This document shows, in pieces, positions 34,900-47,389 of a DNA stretch of 64,000 nt (its first letter is position 1; each line of letters opens with the position of its first letter). This stretch comes from Cymbidium sinense (lineage: Eukaryota; Streptophyta; Magnoliopsida; Asparagales; Orchidaceae), in assembly GCA_021442155.1 (NCBI GenBank), contig CM038223.1, positions 31,098,983 through 31,162,982 of the forward strand, read 5' to 3'. Under the pieces are notes generated by a model, which was given only the letters and a program-made list of their open reading frames with translations, ran no database searches and was not told where the DNA came from. Position numbers and translations under genes: made by a program.

Positions 34900-35680
34900 G
34901 GGCCCATAAATGAATCCAAAGGTTATTGTATTCAATACTTATAATGCAACTGATAAAGTTAGGATGGGATGTCCACATATTGAGAAACTTGAATGGGTTG
35001 TATTTTATCTTAGTAATATGGTTGAAGCTAACCAACAATGGGGAATGGTCTAAAACAATTCTAGCTAGATGATGAACCTCCAAAGTGTAGAAGGTATTAT
35101 GCCATTCCAAATTTTGTAAAGATTTGGTCCAATCTTTACCATGTTCTCCCTTCTCCAACTGAATGGTTTACCTTTGAAATCAACATCAAATAAGTTTTCC
35201 CACTCTATACATTCAGTGAATTCATTATGGAAAGAATGGGTTTTTCCACCATTTTTTTCAATTGGGCTTGAAATCATGTTGAGATCTCCTCCTACTAACC
35301 AAGGACCAGAGGTGTGCATGTTGATTTGTTTCATATCTTGCCACAATTCCAATCTATGATAATGGTTGCATGAAGCATAGATGGAAGTGGCAAAGATGCT
35401 AAAATTTGTACCTTCTAGGTGGAAATGAAGGAATTAGTTAGAATCATTAAGGATCTGAATTTTAAAATTTGGCTTGTAGAAAAGCCAAATCTTGTTGTTG
35501 ATATTGGCTATGATGTTGAATTTAGGGAATCTTCTATTGATTCTTTGAAGATTTTAGCTTTGAACAAGAGACTCTAGAATGATAAATAGTTCAAGAGAGT
35601 GTGATCTTACAAGGCTTTTAAGCCTATTAAGGGCATCAGCCTTATCAGTGCCCCTAATATTCCAAATCAAAATATTAGTC
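34900..35680 (-). pseudogene. Apurinic-type endonuclease of L1 element K
   Basis: N-terminal domain of LINE ORF2; it nicks the target DNA. LIWNIRGTDKADALNRLKSL (about 35600-35665) is the conserved start. WLVGGDLNMISSPIEKNGG (about 35240-35310) holds the GDLN motif. FKGKPFSWRREN (about 35145-35180) and VLDHSPLLVSF (about 35020-35060) follow, with the conserved DHSP. One frameshift lies between the GDLN and DHSP parts. Confidence 0.85.
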
Positions 35681-35699
35681 ATTTAGGTGTGGAGTTACT

Positions 35700-37100
35700 T
35701 CTAGTGGGTCTTCTAAAAGTGCCTTCATCCTATGAGTTGGTTCCATCATTCTGAAATTTGTTGGCTAGTAAGTGCTTTAGCTCCCTAGGTCCTCTTTGCA
35801 TATGCTTTTTATTTTTAATTGTGTGCCATTCATCCATAATTGTGTTTAGGATGTCATCATACTGCATCTCTTCATGTGAACTGATTTGGTTGTGAGGTTT
35901 AGTTGCTAGGTCTTGGCCTTGATCAGACAATGTTTGTTTATCAGAGGAGTAGCCTTGATCAGGTAGTTCAGTAGCTGCATTCAGTCTTTTAAAGTTAATG
36001 ATTTCCATGTTCAGATTGCTGGTGATGTCCTCAGTAGGGAGTGTGTTTCCAGTTCTTGGATCAGGGTAGTCTTTCCTATTATCTTGAATTGGGGGATAGT
36101 AGATCTATTCTATTCATATCAGCCATTGGTCTATTCTCTCCTAGACAGTCTCTAATTAAGTTGTAGTTAGCTTCAACATCAAATTACTGCATATTAGAGT
36201 TGACTTCCTAAAATTGATGTGGTTTTTCCCATTTCTATCAGTCTAGAAGGATGGGGGTTAATGTTATGAATTTTTCTAGTCTAAAATTGGAAGGAATCTG
36301 AGTTGTCTTGGGTGAGAGTGTCCATTGGTTGCTTGCTTTAAATGGTTTTACTAATTCTCAATTGTGGGTGAGCAATGAAGCATTTGTCCAAGTTATGTCC
36401 AAACATTCTACATTTACCACAATACAAAGCTTTTTGTTCAATCTCCACTTTTGCCAAAACCCATTTGATTGAGTTCCAATCCAAATTTCCTTTAATGGGG
36501 TTGTTATATCCATTTCCACCAAGATCTTTATAGCTAAAGGTCTTGTGAGGTTGAATGTAGGTGTATCCAATTTTAGTGGTCTTCCATAAAAAGTAGCTAT
36601 AGAGTAGAGAATCTGTTTGTTAAAGAGGTGTAACTTAAGTCCAGCTAACTTAATCCAAATAGGGTCAATGAGAAGCTCAATGTTATAGCCAAAAGAGGGA
36701 GTCCATTTCAAAAATTTTATAGGAACATTCTAAATATGGTAAAGCTTTTTTGAGAAGAGTCTATCATAGTCTTCCTTCTTGGAGAGTTTAATCATGATAC
36801 GCCTTCCATCAAGAAGTCCAACCTTCTAATCCCCAACTAGTTTCAAATAAATGAAATTGTTCCTAATGGTATCCATTTTTAAGTTCTTATAAGTGAATTT
36901 TCCAACTAGTGTGAATTTGAAGGGTTCGACCAAACTTCAATTTTAGATTCAGAGTGTAGGAGAGTTGGTTTTCCATTCTTTCTAGTAGCCTTTCTCAAAA
37001 GAGATGAGCTGGAGCCTTCAGAAAAGGAGTCATGGTAGGACTAAGGAAAAAGGAGTAAGTTGGGTCGAGAGGAGGACTTTCAGCATGAGCATAAGATAGG
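35700..37100 (-). pseudogene. ORF1-like protein of L1 element K with zinc knuckle
   Basis: RNA-binding partner of the LINE. The open piece 36358-36711 has WTPSFGYNIELLIDPIWIKL, LHLFNKQILYSIATFYGRPL and PLAIKILVEMDI, the pattern of the plant DUF4283-type ORF1. A shifted frame at 36380-36421 reads CGKCRMFGHNLDKC, an intact CX2CX4HX4C knuckle. The piece at 35730-36008 is a polar tail. Upstream, 36780-36900 reads as VGLLDGRRIMIKLS in broken frame, the start of the domain. Confidence 0.75.
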
Positions 37101-37479
37101 GGATCCATAGATGGAGAGGAGATGGAAGAAACACCATGAGAGAAGAGCTGGAAAGCTATAAAATCAATGGAACAGTAAACTATGTTAGAGAAGGAGTCGT
37201 ACTAGGCCACGAAGCGATGCCATCCAAACAATATTTTGAAGCAAGATCATGCTTTTATGCCTCTCTTCCAATCCAAAATGAAAGCTTGATGAAGACGATG
37301 TGATCTCCTCTTAGGAATGCTTGAAGTAAAAAGGAGTGAGGAGAGGAAGTTTGTCTCTTGAGTGAAAGAACTCTTTAAAAAGTCACATAATAATATTTTG
37401 ACTAATTCTTAAACTGGCTAATTTTTTATAAAGGAAAGCTACTTGAGAGATCAACATTGTAATCATATAATTATTGTTA

Positions 37480-38180
37480 ACATTAACTACTTTCTTTAAG
37501 ATTTACTCTATCAAACGATCATTAAAAATTATTAGTTGTCATTTTCTCATTTAAAGCATAAGCTTCCTCAAAAGGTTTTAATATTAGGCTACCTCCTGTT
37601 GCTACATCTATCATTGTTCTTAGAGATCCTACTAAGCCAATATAAAATTATTGAATAATGAGCCAATCAGGTAATGAATGATGACGATATTTCTTTAATA
37701 ATTCTTTATACCTCTCCCAAGCCTCACATATAAATTAATTATCTAATTGTATAAATGATTATAATGTCATTTCTTAGCTTAGTAGTTTTAGATGGTAAAA
37801 AATATTTTGCTAGAAATTTTTGAGCTAATTCATTCCAAGTTGTTATGCATTCTTGAGGTAGTGAATTCAATCACATTTTAGCCTTATCTCTTAGAGAGAG
37901 AAAGGAAATAATCTTAATCTAATAGCATCATCGTTTGACCCATTGTATTTAAATGTTACACAAATTTTTAAAAATTGATAGTAGGCATATTAGGATCTTT
38001 AGTGGATGAACCCCTAAACTGAGAGTTTTGCACCATTTGAATTATAGAGTATTTTAGCTTAAAATTATGGGCTTGAATAATTGTTCTACCAATACTTTGA
38101 TGTATTCAATCTACTATTAGTGTGGCATACACACTAAGAGATTTAGATGGTTCTCTTACTATTTTATTGTCCATTATTAG
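37480..38180 (-). pseudogene. Gag N-terminal and capsid part of Athila element H
   Basis: Read on the minus strand, MDNKIVREPSKSLSVYATL (about 38175) opens the gene. TIIQAHNFKLKYSIIQMVQN (about 38030-38090), WNELAQKFLAKYFLPSKTTK (about 37790-37850), PDWLIIQ and SLRTMIDVATGGSLILKPFE (about 37570-37640) follow. These are the capsid blocks of Athila gag. Frame changes occur at about 37740 and 37970. The gene is cut at its 3' side by LINE K near 37400. Confidence 0.75.
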
Positions 38181-38454
38181 TGTTCTTACTTGATTTCTCT
38201 TTTCTTCTAAGTTTCCTACAAAGTCATTCTATTTTTAAGTTCAATGGCATTATTTCTATAGTTTTATCTTCACACATGCAAAGTTTAGAAATCATAACTC
38301 TGGTTTAAAACTAAAATAATAGTACACTAAATAAATATAAGTATATTTCACACTTAATACATAACACACTTACACATAACTTAAATGTTGAAGAAAAAAA
38401 TAGTTCAATGAGACTAATATTAACTTAATACAAATTACTATTTCACTTTTAAGC

Positions 38455-39336
38455 CCCAACAACAACACAATAATAGCAACAAGCCTTTATCCCACTAAGT
38501 GGGGTCAGCTACATGAATCCTTCATCTCCATTGTGTCCTGTTATGTGTCAAATTCTCATTTAATTCAAGTATACTAAGGTCATTTTTTATACATCTTAAC
38601 CAAGTCTTTTTAGGTCTACCTCTACCTTAAGGCAAATCTAATGCATCTACTCTCCTAACCGGGTCATTGGATGACCAATGCTTTATGTGGCAACTCCCTC
38701 TAATCTTATCTGCCACAGGAGCTACTCCAACTTTTTCCAGAACATACTCATTTCGCATTTTATCTCTAAGATTAAAGCCACTCATCCACCTAAGAATCTC
38801 ATCTTTGTAACACTTAACTTAGTCTTATGCTTCTCTTTTATTGGCCAACATTCTGCACCATAAGTCATTGCAGGTCTTACCACCATCTTATAAAATTTTC
38901 TCTTATGTTTAAGTGGAGCTTTTCTATCACACAACAGGCCAGATGCATTCCTCCACTTCAACCATCCAACATGAATTCTACTAACAACATGTCCATATAT
39001 TTCTCCATTATTTTGAACAATAGAGCTTAAATATCTGAATCACTCACTCTTATTAATGACTTCTTCACCTAATGTCACAACACTACCACTAAAACTTCTA
39101 CAACTAAAATTATAGTCCATATATTCAATTTTAGATCTACTTAAATGAAAACCTTTAGACTCTAATGTTGATCTCCATAATTCAAGTTTCTGTTGGACTC
39201 CCTCTCTAGTCTTATCAACAAGAAGAATGTCATTAGCAAAAAGCATACACCAAGGTACGTCTTCCTGTAAATGCCTAGTAAGAACATCCATAACTAAAGA
39301 AAATGATAAGGGCTTAAAGCTGATCCTTGGTGTAAT
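38455..39336 (-). mobile_element. RTE-type LINE fragment 1 (RTE1), 5'-truncated, true 3' end
   Basis: The minus-strand 3' end carries GCTGACCCCACTTAGTGGGA, then AAAGGCTTGTTG and an irregular TTG-rich tail (38455-38513), the standard terminus of plant RTE elements. Upstream is the RT piece 39040-39345: MDVLTRHLQEDVPWCMLFAN, where the active site reads FAND instead of FADD. The body matches RTE2 at 44671-45240 closely. The 5' end is truncated at the GLHQGSALSP segment, fused to the H primer-binding site. Confidence 0.85.
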
Positions 39337-39353
39337 CCCCAACAATAATGCTA
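39334..39353 (-). other. Decayed primer-binding site of Athila element H
   Basis: The minus strand reads GCATTATTGTTGGGGATT. Compared with the aspartate-tRNA-type site usual in Athila elements (from memory), about seven positions differ, all C to T or G to A. The last bases overlap the start of RTE1. Confidence 0.45.
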
Positions 39354-39354
39354 A

Positions 39355-40790
39355 AATATTAATTTGTATTTTGCTTTATATGCAAGTGGATGTGTCACAT
39401 CAAGTAACATCGAATGAGTACTTATCATTTCTAGGAGGATTACAGTAAAATTCAATACTAATTTTATATTAATTTAAGTACTAATATTTTAAAACTTGAT
39501 TTTTATCGAACAAAATGTAAAATGCTCAAGTCAAATAACTATTTAGTATTTTTCAAAGATATGAAAAAAATAAATTTTTATATTTTTATAAAAAATATAA
39601 ATATTATTTTTAATTTTACAAATAGTACTCTAAATTCATGTAAATTTTGGATTATATTATATTAAAATAAGTAGTGGAATTAAGTTTAAGATTATTGTGT
39701 AAACCAGGAGCAAAAATGCTATATCCTCTATGTCTAAATAAGTATAATCAAATCAATCCATTTATTTATATTTCTGCCTAGTGGCAAGTAAATTTTGATT
39801 GGTTGCATTATCTATATTTCTCTTTAAATGGTTGTGAATCCTAAGAATAATCATTTGTTTAATGTCTATTTAGTAATTCTAGAATACTTAGCACATTAAT
39901 GACTATTTAATGCATATATTTGCCTTTTTCCAAATTGTTCTTCTATGACTCTATTGATATCTCTAGATCACACTTGATTTTAACTTTGTAATTGGTCATA
40001 TCACAAGTAAATAAAGCTTGGAGAAAAGAAAATCACCATTTTTTATTACAAACATGGATATTTTTTTATATTAATCAACAAACATAGTTTAATACAATAC
40101 AAACATTCAAAATCTCACAAAAAATTAGTGCACTTTATAGATTAGTGCTTCATAGTAAATAAGAGTTAAATCCCATTGAACATTATAAAATAAGACATAG
40201 GATAACAATAGAAAAAAGAAGAAGAAGGAAAGAGCACACCAAGTAAGTCTTCTAAGTCTACCCTTCACGATCCTCTACTACTTCCTCGTGGAAATATCTA
40301 GTATCCCCCATTGAAAATCCTTGATTTTTCACCACTTGCTTAAGAAAAACACTCTATCACACTGCCCTCACAACACTCTCGTAGCACTTGGAGTGTCACT
40401 GTCCAAGTGCTTCACAAAAAACTCACACACACTTACAATTACTCCCCCTCTTCCTAAAACTCTAAAAAAAAGTTCAGTACCCTTAGAAATATCCCTTATT
40501 TATAGCCTAAAAATAGCCTTGATCAGTTACTCCTACTGTCCTGCCAAAATTCCCTTCAAAATTGCTTTAAATTATCATTGAACCATCACAAATCTATTCT
40601 ATTAGGCCATAGTACTGCGACATAGTTGATGCAGCATTGTGGCACTGGAAGTGGCACTATTGTGCTCTTGATCTAGTGTTGTGGCACTGTGCTTGCTACA
40701 TCTGCTTTATATCTTTGCCTTCGGTATGACACCTAAGCTTGCATAAAATTCTCTCAAAATGAGTCTGATCTAGTATCGTGGTGGTGTTGT
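39355..40790 (-). repeat. Probable 5' LTR and leader of Athila element H
   Basis: A non-coding stretch between the H primer-binding site and the chromovirus I remnant. Sequence around 39370-39440 (ATCGAATGAGTACTTATCAT and CTAGGAGGATTAC) has the look of the LTR end of Athila elements. 40230-40600 is richer in CT, like an LTR transcript leader. The distal boundary is not visible and no second copy exists in the window, so the extent is a guess. Confidence 0.4.
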
Positions 40791-40939
40791 TGTAACGCCT
40801 AGGTATTAATTTACTCTAATTTAGGCCATTTTTAGTGCCATGGAACTAAGCATAAATTTCATCTTTTTTATATTTTTAATAAATTTTCTATTACTACAAA
40901 AAATAAAGTTATGTAAAAATATTTTAAAGGCACTATAAT
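40791..40939. other. Junction stretch, nothing recognised
   Basis: AT-rich sequence between the H LTR region and the first chromovirus remnant. TGTAACGCC at 40795 looks like an LTR start of some plant elements, but no partner is visible. Confidence 0.3.
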
Positions 40940-42857
40940 TACATAAAATTTTCATAAATTTACCACTTATTTCTCTACTCCATAGAGTTAAAAATCTAAG
41001 AAGTCTTCCACCAGTTGTTGGGCCATGGTCTCTAAGTCAGTGCTGATCAGCCAAGCATCATCAACAGGTTGTCTATTCTTTCAAGAAATTAAAAATTAAA
41101 GCTTAATAGCTAGAATAGTGGAAACCCTTTAGTGATGATATAATTAACTTGCAAAAATGAGGGATTCTGCATGTCGTGAACCATGTTTTGTACTAAAGAG
41201 TTAGATTGAACAAGTGTTAACTTGCTAACTCCCTCTTATAATAAAATAGCTTCAATTTTAATAACCAGATGAATTCGCATATCCATAAGAAAATCAAAGT
41301 CATATGCATTTGATCCATTCTTTTTTAGTGCTTTGAATGGGCCACAAGCTCTTGCATGTAATTTCTTGAATTTAGTGGTATGGTATCACTAAGGATGGAT
41401 GCATATAAAAACATAATATTCCTCTTTATGTTCTTTTGTTGATATATTATGGTTTACCTTAGAAACATATTTGATATTACTCAAATCAATTTGCTTTCTT
41501 ATAGTATTATGGAGGCTTAGAAAATCTTTGGAAAATAAAAATGTAGATTCAGAGAATGCATGAGATAGGAGATTGTCTGCATCAACAAGTCATTTAAGGT
41601 TGTGATTATATATTATTTCAAAAGGTGAAGTTTGTATTGATTTAGAAATAATCCTATTGTAGACATATTCTAAGGTAGGTAAATACAAGTCCTAATTTTC
41701 TAGACTTTTTCTTCCAAGAAACCTCAGTAAGTTCCTTTAAGTCTGATTTACTACTTCAATTTGACTGATAGTTGGAGGATAAAAGGTTGATAGAATTTTC
41801 AATATAGTACCAAATAACTTCCATAAAGTCTTCCAAAAATGTGTAATAAATCAAACATCATGATAAAAAATAATAGTTAAATGTAGTCCGTGTAAACGTA
41901 TAATTTTCTTAAAGAAAAGCCTAGCCATATTAGAAACATCATTGGTTTATGAATATAATAGAAAATGAGTTACCTTAGAGAATCGACCGACCACTATAAA
42001 GATGCTATCATGTCCTCAAGTTTATAGGGTAATCCTAAGATAAAATTCTTTAAGAGATCTTCCTAGGGTCTATATGGGATAGGTAACACAGTATATCAAC
42101 CAAACTTTTATTTAGTGACTTTAGCTCATTTACAAGTTAGGCATTGAGCTATGACCTTTTAAACATATTGCTTAAGTGAAGGCTAGTAAAATTAATTTTT
42201 CATCAAATAAATAGTTTTATCTTTTCTAAAATCTCTAGCTATCCCTCCAAAATGTAACTTAGAGATAAGCAATTCTTTAAGTGAGGTTCTAGGAATTTAG
42301 AGTTGTTTTCCTTTGTATAGATATCCATTAATCACAGAGAATGTTCCTTGGGGTTTTAAAGGTTTGCTAAATATTCCATATATGGCAAATGAAAGTTGGG
42401 GTAGATTGAATATTCATATTGAAGTCAATCAAATTTTAGAATTTTAATTTCTAAAATTGAGATGGTTATGGATTTCCTAAATAATGCATCCATGGGTCTA
42501 TTCTCGATTCTAAGTTTATATTTAAGAATAAAAGAATGATTTTGTAGAAGCTCAACCCACTTATCATGCCTATGACATAACTTTTATTAGGAGTATATGA
42601 ACTTAAGAGAGCATGATGATCTAAGTTAAGAATTAACTCTCTATTTAAAAGATTGTGTTGTGAGTGTCTCAGGAATTGGTTAATGTCATAAAATCATATA
42701 TTATATATTGAATATCATTATTTTAATTCATTTAATTTCTCATTAGTAAAGCAACTTGATGGTTTTTATGATTTAGTATTCCTTCAATTCTAATTTCAAA
42801 GGCATAACATGTTACCTCAAAGGCTTTAGAAAAATTAGGTAATTTAAGGATTGTTGA
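40940..42857 (-). pseudogene. Chromovirus I pol: RNase H, integrase, chromodomain remnant
   Basis: On the minus strand, LKLPNFSKAFEVTCYAFEI (42790-42850) is the RT-RNase H border. Then come RNase H remnants (about 42600-42780), the integrase zinc region (LKELLISKLHFGG, about 42250), the core (TVLPIPYRP, about 42060; VVNQT, about 41760), and the C-terminal KKLHARACGPFKALKKNGSN (about 41310-41370). NRQPVDDAWLISTDLE (about 41040-41090) fits a chromodomain tail. Order and motifs point to a Ty3/gypsy chromovirus. It is broken everywhere. The RT upstream of LKLPNF is missing: family X sequence starts at 42855. Confidence 0.7.
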
Positions 42858-43049
42858 CCTCACTTTTGGAGTGCGGTTGACTACCCTCATCCTAGACTTA
42901 GGATTTTTCTGCACACAAAGACTTCTCTAGTACTAGGACAGTTCTAGTGATTAAGGGAACACCAAACTTGAGCCTGGAGACTCATAGAGTACAACACTAG
43001 GACTAAAACTTACTTTATGAGGAGTGAAGCATCCCCTACCCTAAGACTC

Positions 43050-44460
43050 AACCAAAGTTCATGGTCAACTACCTAACCTAATCCAAACCAAATGATTACA
43101 ATCCAAGCACAAAGCTAGAATACCAATTCAATCTAGGCTCAATTTGATTCATCTTGGTTCAACTTGGCTAAAGAGGGTAAGATGGTTCAATCTAAACTCT
43201 TTGAGCTTAGGAAGACCAAACCCAATACCCAACTACCATATTTGAAAACTAATATACCCAAACTCATTTGAATCTAATTGAACTTGATTGAATCTTATCC
43301 AAGCTTGAAGCCAAACCAACTTAGGTTTTAACTCAAGTAAACCTATTTGAACTTCATAAGACCAAAATCCTATTCAGCATGATTCAAGCCAATCAAACCT
43401 AACCTAAATCTCTTGATCATTCCAAGCACTCAATTGGACATCAAAACTTAACACAATCAATTCAATCAAATTAATTAACCCTATTGAATCAAGTTGATCC
43501 AAGTTGACTCATTTTACCTAAAGGGTTCAAATAAGTCAAAACCCAATCTAACCCAATTAAATTATAATTAAAGCCATCAAACAACTTTAAATTCATCATT
43601 GAACACATTCCAACCTTTATATTACTTCAATCGAACCAAATCCATTCAATCAAACCACTTGACCCAAGTTGACCTAAATAGCTCAATTGGATTAAACTTC
43701 AATTTGATCAAATCAAGTTGTTCAATACATTTCTTAATGATTGTAGATCATCATTGATTACTCAATTGTAATTCATTGGACTAAACCAAGGTAATTTGAC
43801 CTCTTAACCCAAGTTAACCTAATTTCTCCTAAAGAGTCAAAATGGGCCAAATCATATCCTAACCCAAACTGATTGTAACCAGTGATTTGTATTCATCACC
43901 AATTAAGTATTGAACATGATCCAATCACCAATTGAAGCTTAATTGGTCAAACTACGCAAATTGGCCCATTTGACTCGATTTGAACTAAAGGATCAAATTG
44001 AGCCAAATCACATTCTAGTATAAATCAATTGAATGCAACACCTCCAACAAATCTCAAATGACCAATTGAACATAATCCAACCCCTTAGCCAAACCAATTT
44101 GATGAATTTGACAAAATTGGTCAACATAGCTCATTTGACCCAAGTGAAGTCGCATGAACCAAATCCAAATCCAATTGAAATTGAACCAAAAAAATTGCAC
44201 CAACTCATTCCAAATGACCAATGGAACATAACACAAGTCCCCTCTTGACCCAATTTGGCCAAATAATCAACTTAGGCCAAATGAACCTAATTTGACCTAC
44301 ATGGATCAAATTGAGTCAAACCCAACTAAACTAAGTCCAAACCCAATCAAACTTAGCATGACTCTTAGGTCTCTATTAATCTGCCCAAATGGACCCAACC
44401 CATGATGAATCTGAGTTGGGTCAACCCAATTGAACTAAGACTTCCAAATAGGATAAAATT
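43050..44460. repeat. GACC/TTGACC-rich tract of X (reverse of 14000-15350)
   Basis: Imperfect repeats of CCAAGTTGACC, AACCCAATC and TTGACCC-type words. The tract is the reverse complement of the X-A tract in the same relative position. Confidence 0.75.
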
Positions 44461-44539
44461 CTCATTTGGAAGGGCTCTCCACTCCTCCTACTCTTGCCAG
44501 CCACCTTTAGCCTTCTTTGGAAATATGATCACTTTATTT

Positions 44540-46490
44540 GGCCACTCTACCATTCTTAACATAAGGAAAACCTAATGCATCTACTCTCCTAACTGGGTCA
44601 TCGAATGACCGACACTTTATCTAGCCAAACCATCTAAGGTGACTCTCTCTAATCTTATCTTCCACTAGAGCTACTCTAACTTTTCTGGAACAAACTCATT
44701 TTGCATTTTATCTCTACGAGTAAAGCCACTCATCCACCCGAGCATCCTCATCTCTACAACACTTAACTTAGTCTTTTGCTTCTTCTTTTTTGGCCAATAT
44801 TCTACACCATAAATCATTGTAGGTCTTATAACTGTCTTATAAAATTTTCCCGTAAGTTTAAGTGGTACTTTTCTATCACACAATAGGCAAAATGCATTCC
44901 TCCACTTCAACCATCCAACTTGAATTCTACTAATAACATCTCCATCTATTTCACCATCATTTTGAACAGTAGAGCCTAAATATATGAATTGCTCACTCTT
45001 TTTAATGACTTGTTCACCCACTATCACAACACTACCACTAGAACTTCTACAACTAAAATTACACTCCATATATTCAATTTTAGATCTACTTAAATGAAAA
45101 CCTTTAGAATATAAAGTTGATCTACATAATTCAAGTTTCTCTTGGACTCCCTCTCTAGTCTTTTCAACAAGAAGAATGTCATCAGCAAAAAGCATACACC
45201 AAGGTACATCTTCTTGTAATTGCCTAGTAAGAACATCCATAACTAAAGCAAAAAAGATAAGGGCTTAAAGCTAATCCTTGATGTAATCCAACTGAAATAG
45301 GAAAATATTTAGTTAATCCTCCTTGTGTTTGGACATAAGTAACAGCTCTAGTATACATATCCTTGATGACTTGAATATAACCAATAATAACTCCTTTCTT
45401 TTTTAGAACTCTCCGAAGAACATCTCTTGAAACTTTATCATAAGCTTTATGTAAATCAATAAATATCATATGTAGATCCTCTTTACTTTATCCATGGTTC
45501 TCAATCAAACCTCTTAACAAATGTATAACATCCATAGTAGATCTACTTGGCATGAAAACAAATTGATTGTGATAAACTTTTGTGTCACATCATAACCTAT
45601 GCTCAATTACTCTCTCCCATAACTTTAATGCATGACACATGAACTGAATTCTTCTATAATTTGGACAATCTTGTGCATCACCTTTATTTTTAAATATAGG
45701 AACCAAAAAAATCTTTCTCCACTCATATGACATCTTTTTAGTCTTTAAAATAACATTAAAAGATTTGTAAGCCAAGAAATTCCTTGATCTTATAAACATT
45801 TCCACACTTCTATTGGAATATCATCAGGTCTTACTATTTTTCACATTTTATTTTCTTTAAAGCTTCACTAACTTCAAATTTACTAATACGATGATAAAAA
45901 TAAAATTCTCTATTTTTGTTTAGGGTATTAAGGTTTACTAAAATCAATCGTATTTTTAGATCCTTCATTGAAAAATTTATCAAAATACCTCATCCACCTA
46001 TTTTCAATATCCTTTTCTAAGAAAAACACTTTATGATTTTCTTCCTTAGTACACCTCACTTGAATTAGATCTTTACTTCACCTATCTCTTTGCTGGCTAA
46101 CTTATACATACATCTTTCACCTTATTTGGTATCCAATCTATTGTATAAGTTACTAAAAGCTAAATTTTTTTGCATCATATATTACTTTCTTAGAATATCT
46201 ACAAGCCACTTTATATCTTTCCCAATTCTCTAAGTTCTTATATCTAAACCAAGTTTTATAACAATGCTTCTTATTTTTTATTTTTTCTTGCACATTCCAA
46301 GTCAACGCCAACTATTTTTATTAAAAGAAGCTTTTTTTTTTTACTCTCAAAGCACATTTTTTGTAACTTTCTACTATTTCCCACATAACATTAGCTTCCT
46401 TATGAACATCCCAAATTCTAAGCTCTTATAGCTTGCTCTTTAAAATATTTTTATTAGTGTTCTTTAAGTGCCCCCATCTAATCCCAAGAT
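44540..46490 (-). mobile_element. RTE-type LINE fragment 2 (RTE2)
   Basis: A minus-strand RTE ORF2 in pieces. KTWFRYKNLENWERYKVA (about 46210-46260) is the endonuclease-RT linker. 45590-45805 has FKNKGDAQDCPNYRRIQ. 45224-45469 has MIFIDLHKAYDKVSRDVLRR and GLHQGLALSPYLF. 44671-45240 has WCMLFADDILLVEKTREG with an intact FADD, followed by the C-terminal domain (FIYLGSTVQNDGEIDGDV). Unlike RTE1, the 3' terminus with the TTG tail is missing: sequence stops near 44560 at the TCTACTCTCC segment. The element separates two parts of X. Confidence 0.85.
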
Positions 46491-47389
46491 AATAATTTAA
46501 TTTATTTTTCATCTTCCAATCTTTCATCTTAAGTAAGTTAATAATTATTAAAATTAAAAAATAGTAAAATAAATTAGGGATAATAGTAATGATGACCAAG
46601 AAAAATAATTAGGACCTCCCCTCTAATTATTTTCTCAAGATCAATCCTAAACCCCTTTAATTAAACAACCAAATGATTAAATAGTTAAATAGAATTACAA
46701 AGGAATTAAAAAAATTTATTATATCATCATCATAATTAATTCAACTAGTAAAATTAACTTAATGAATCTCCCTTATGTGCTTAGTTAGCATAAGGCTTTT
46801 AATGAAATTATGATTTTTCACTCATTTGAAATATTATAAAAGTAATTAAATTAATCTTCTTAATTTAATCCACCATTAAGCATGAGCCTAATTACATTAG
46901 AATTCTTAGGGCATTGTAAAGATTTATTCTCTTTAATTACATCATCATATTTCATAAGTTCTTACTTAATGATTAATTAAATCAAGAAATTTTGGGAGGG
47001 TAATTAAGTGAATTATTAATAAAAAAATTTAATCAAACTCTTAAATTCACTTAACTTCTCTTTAAATTAGAATTTGAAATTCTCTTAATTACATATCCAA
47101 TAAATCCCAAGAAAATTTTGGGAGGTAGAGGACATCCCATGGGATTAATCCACCAAGTTTGAGATCAATTGGCCAAGTAATTAGGCCTTAATTAGGTAAT
47201 TAGCCTAGACTTCAAACCCTAATTAGGCACTATTTATTAATCAAACCTTAAGTATTTTAATTTTATTAAGTTTTCCTCTATTTACCATTTCCAAAATGGG
47301 TTTACTTGTATTTTTTATATTTTTATAAAATTAGTTATAAAATTTTGAAGTTCTGGCTAATTAATTATATTTTTAACACCTAATTAACC

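Larger units (their letters stand above)
31560..37390 (-). mobile_element. L1-type LINE, element K, with C-terminal RNase H
   Basis: On the minus strand the order is an ORF1-like part (37100-35700), endonuclease (35670-34900), RT (34800-33255), a C-terminal zinc-type region (33200-32220) and an RNase H domain (32110-31840). It lies inside the gag of Athila element H. Gag reads up to about 37400 on one side and resumes near 31550 on the other. Candidate target duplications are the related AT-rich segments at about 31545-31565 and 37390-37415, too diverged to be certain. No clear poly(A) tail is left at the 31560 end. Confidence 0.8.
26928..40790 (-). mobile_element. Athila-lineage Ty3/gypsy element H, with nested LINE insertions
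   Basis: On the minus strand the order is 5' region (40790-39355), primer-binding site (about 39350), gag (38180-37480 and 31555-30640), protease (30613-30170), RT, RNase H and integrase (to 27060). The Athila assignment rests on the gag segment AQKFLAKYF with PSKTTKLRN, the protease segment SSIFKKLGLGEVQSTSVTLQ, and the integrase segment [16 protein letters not shown]. The L1 element K splits gag, and an RTE fragment lies between the leader and gag. The 3' LTR is absent, lost where F begins (26927). Confidence 0.8.
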
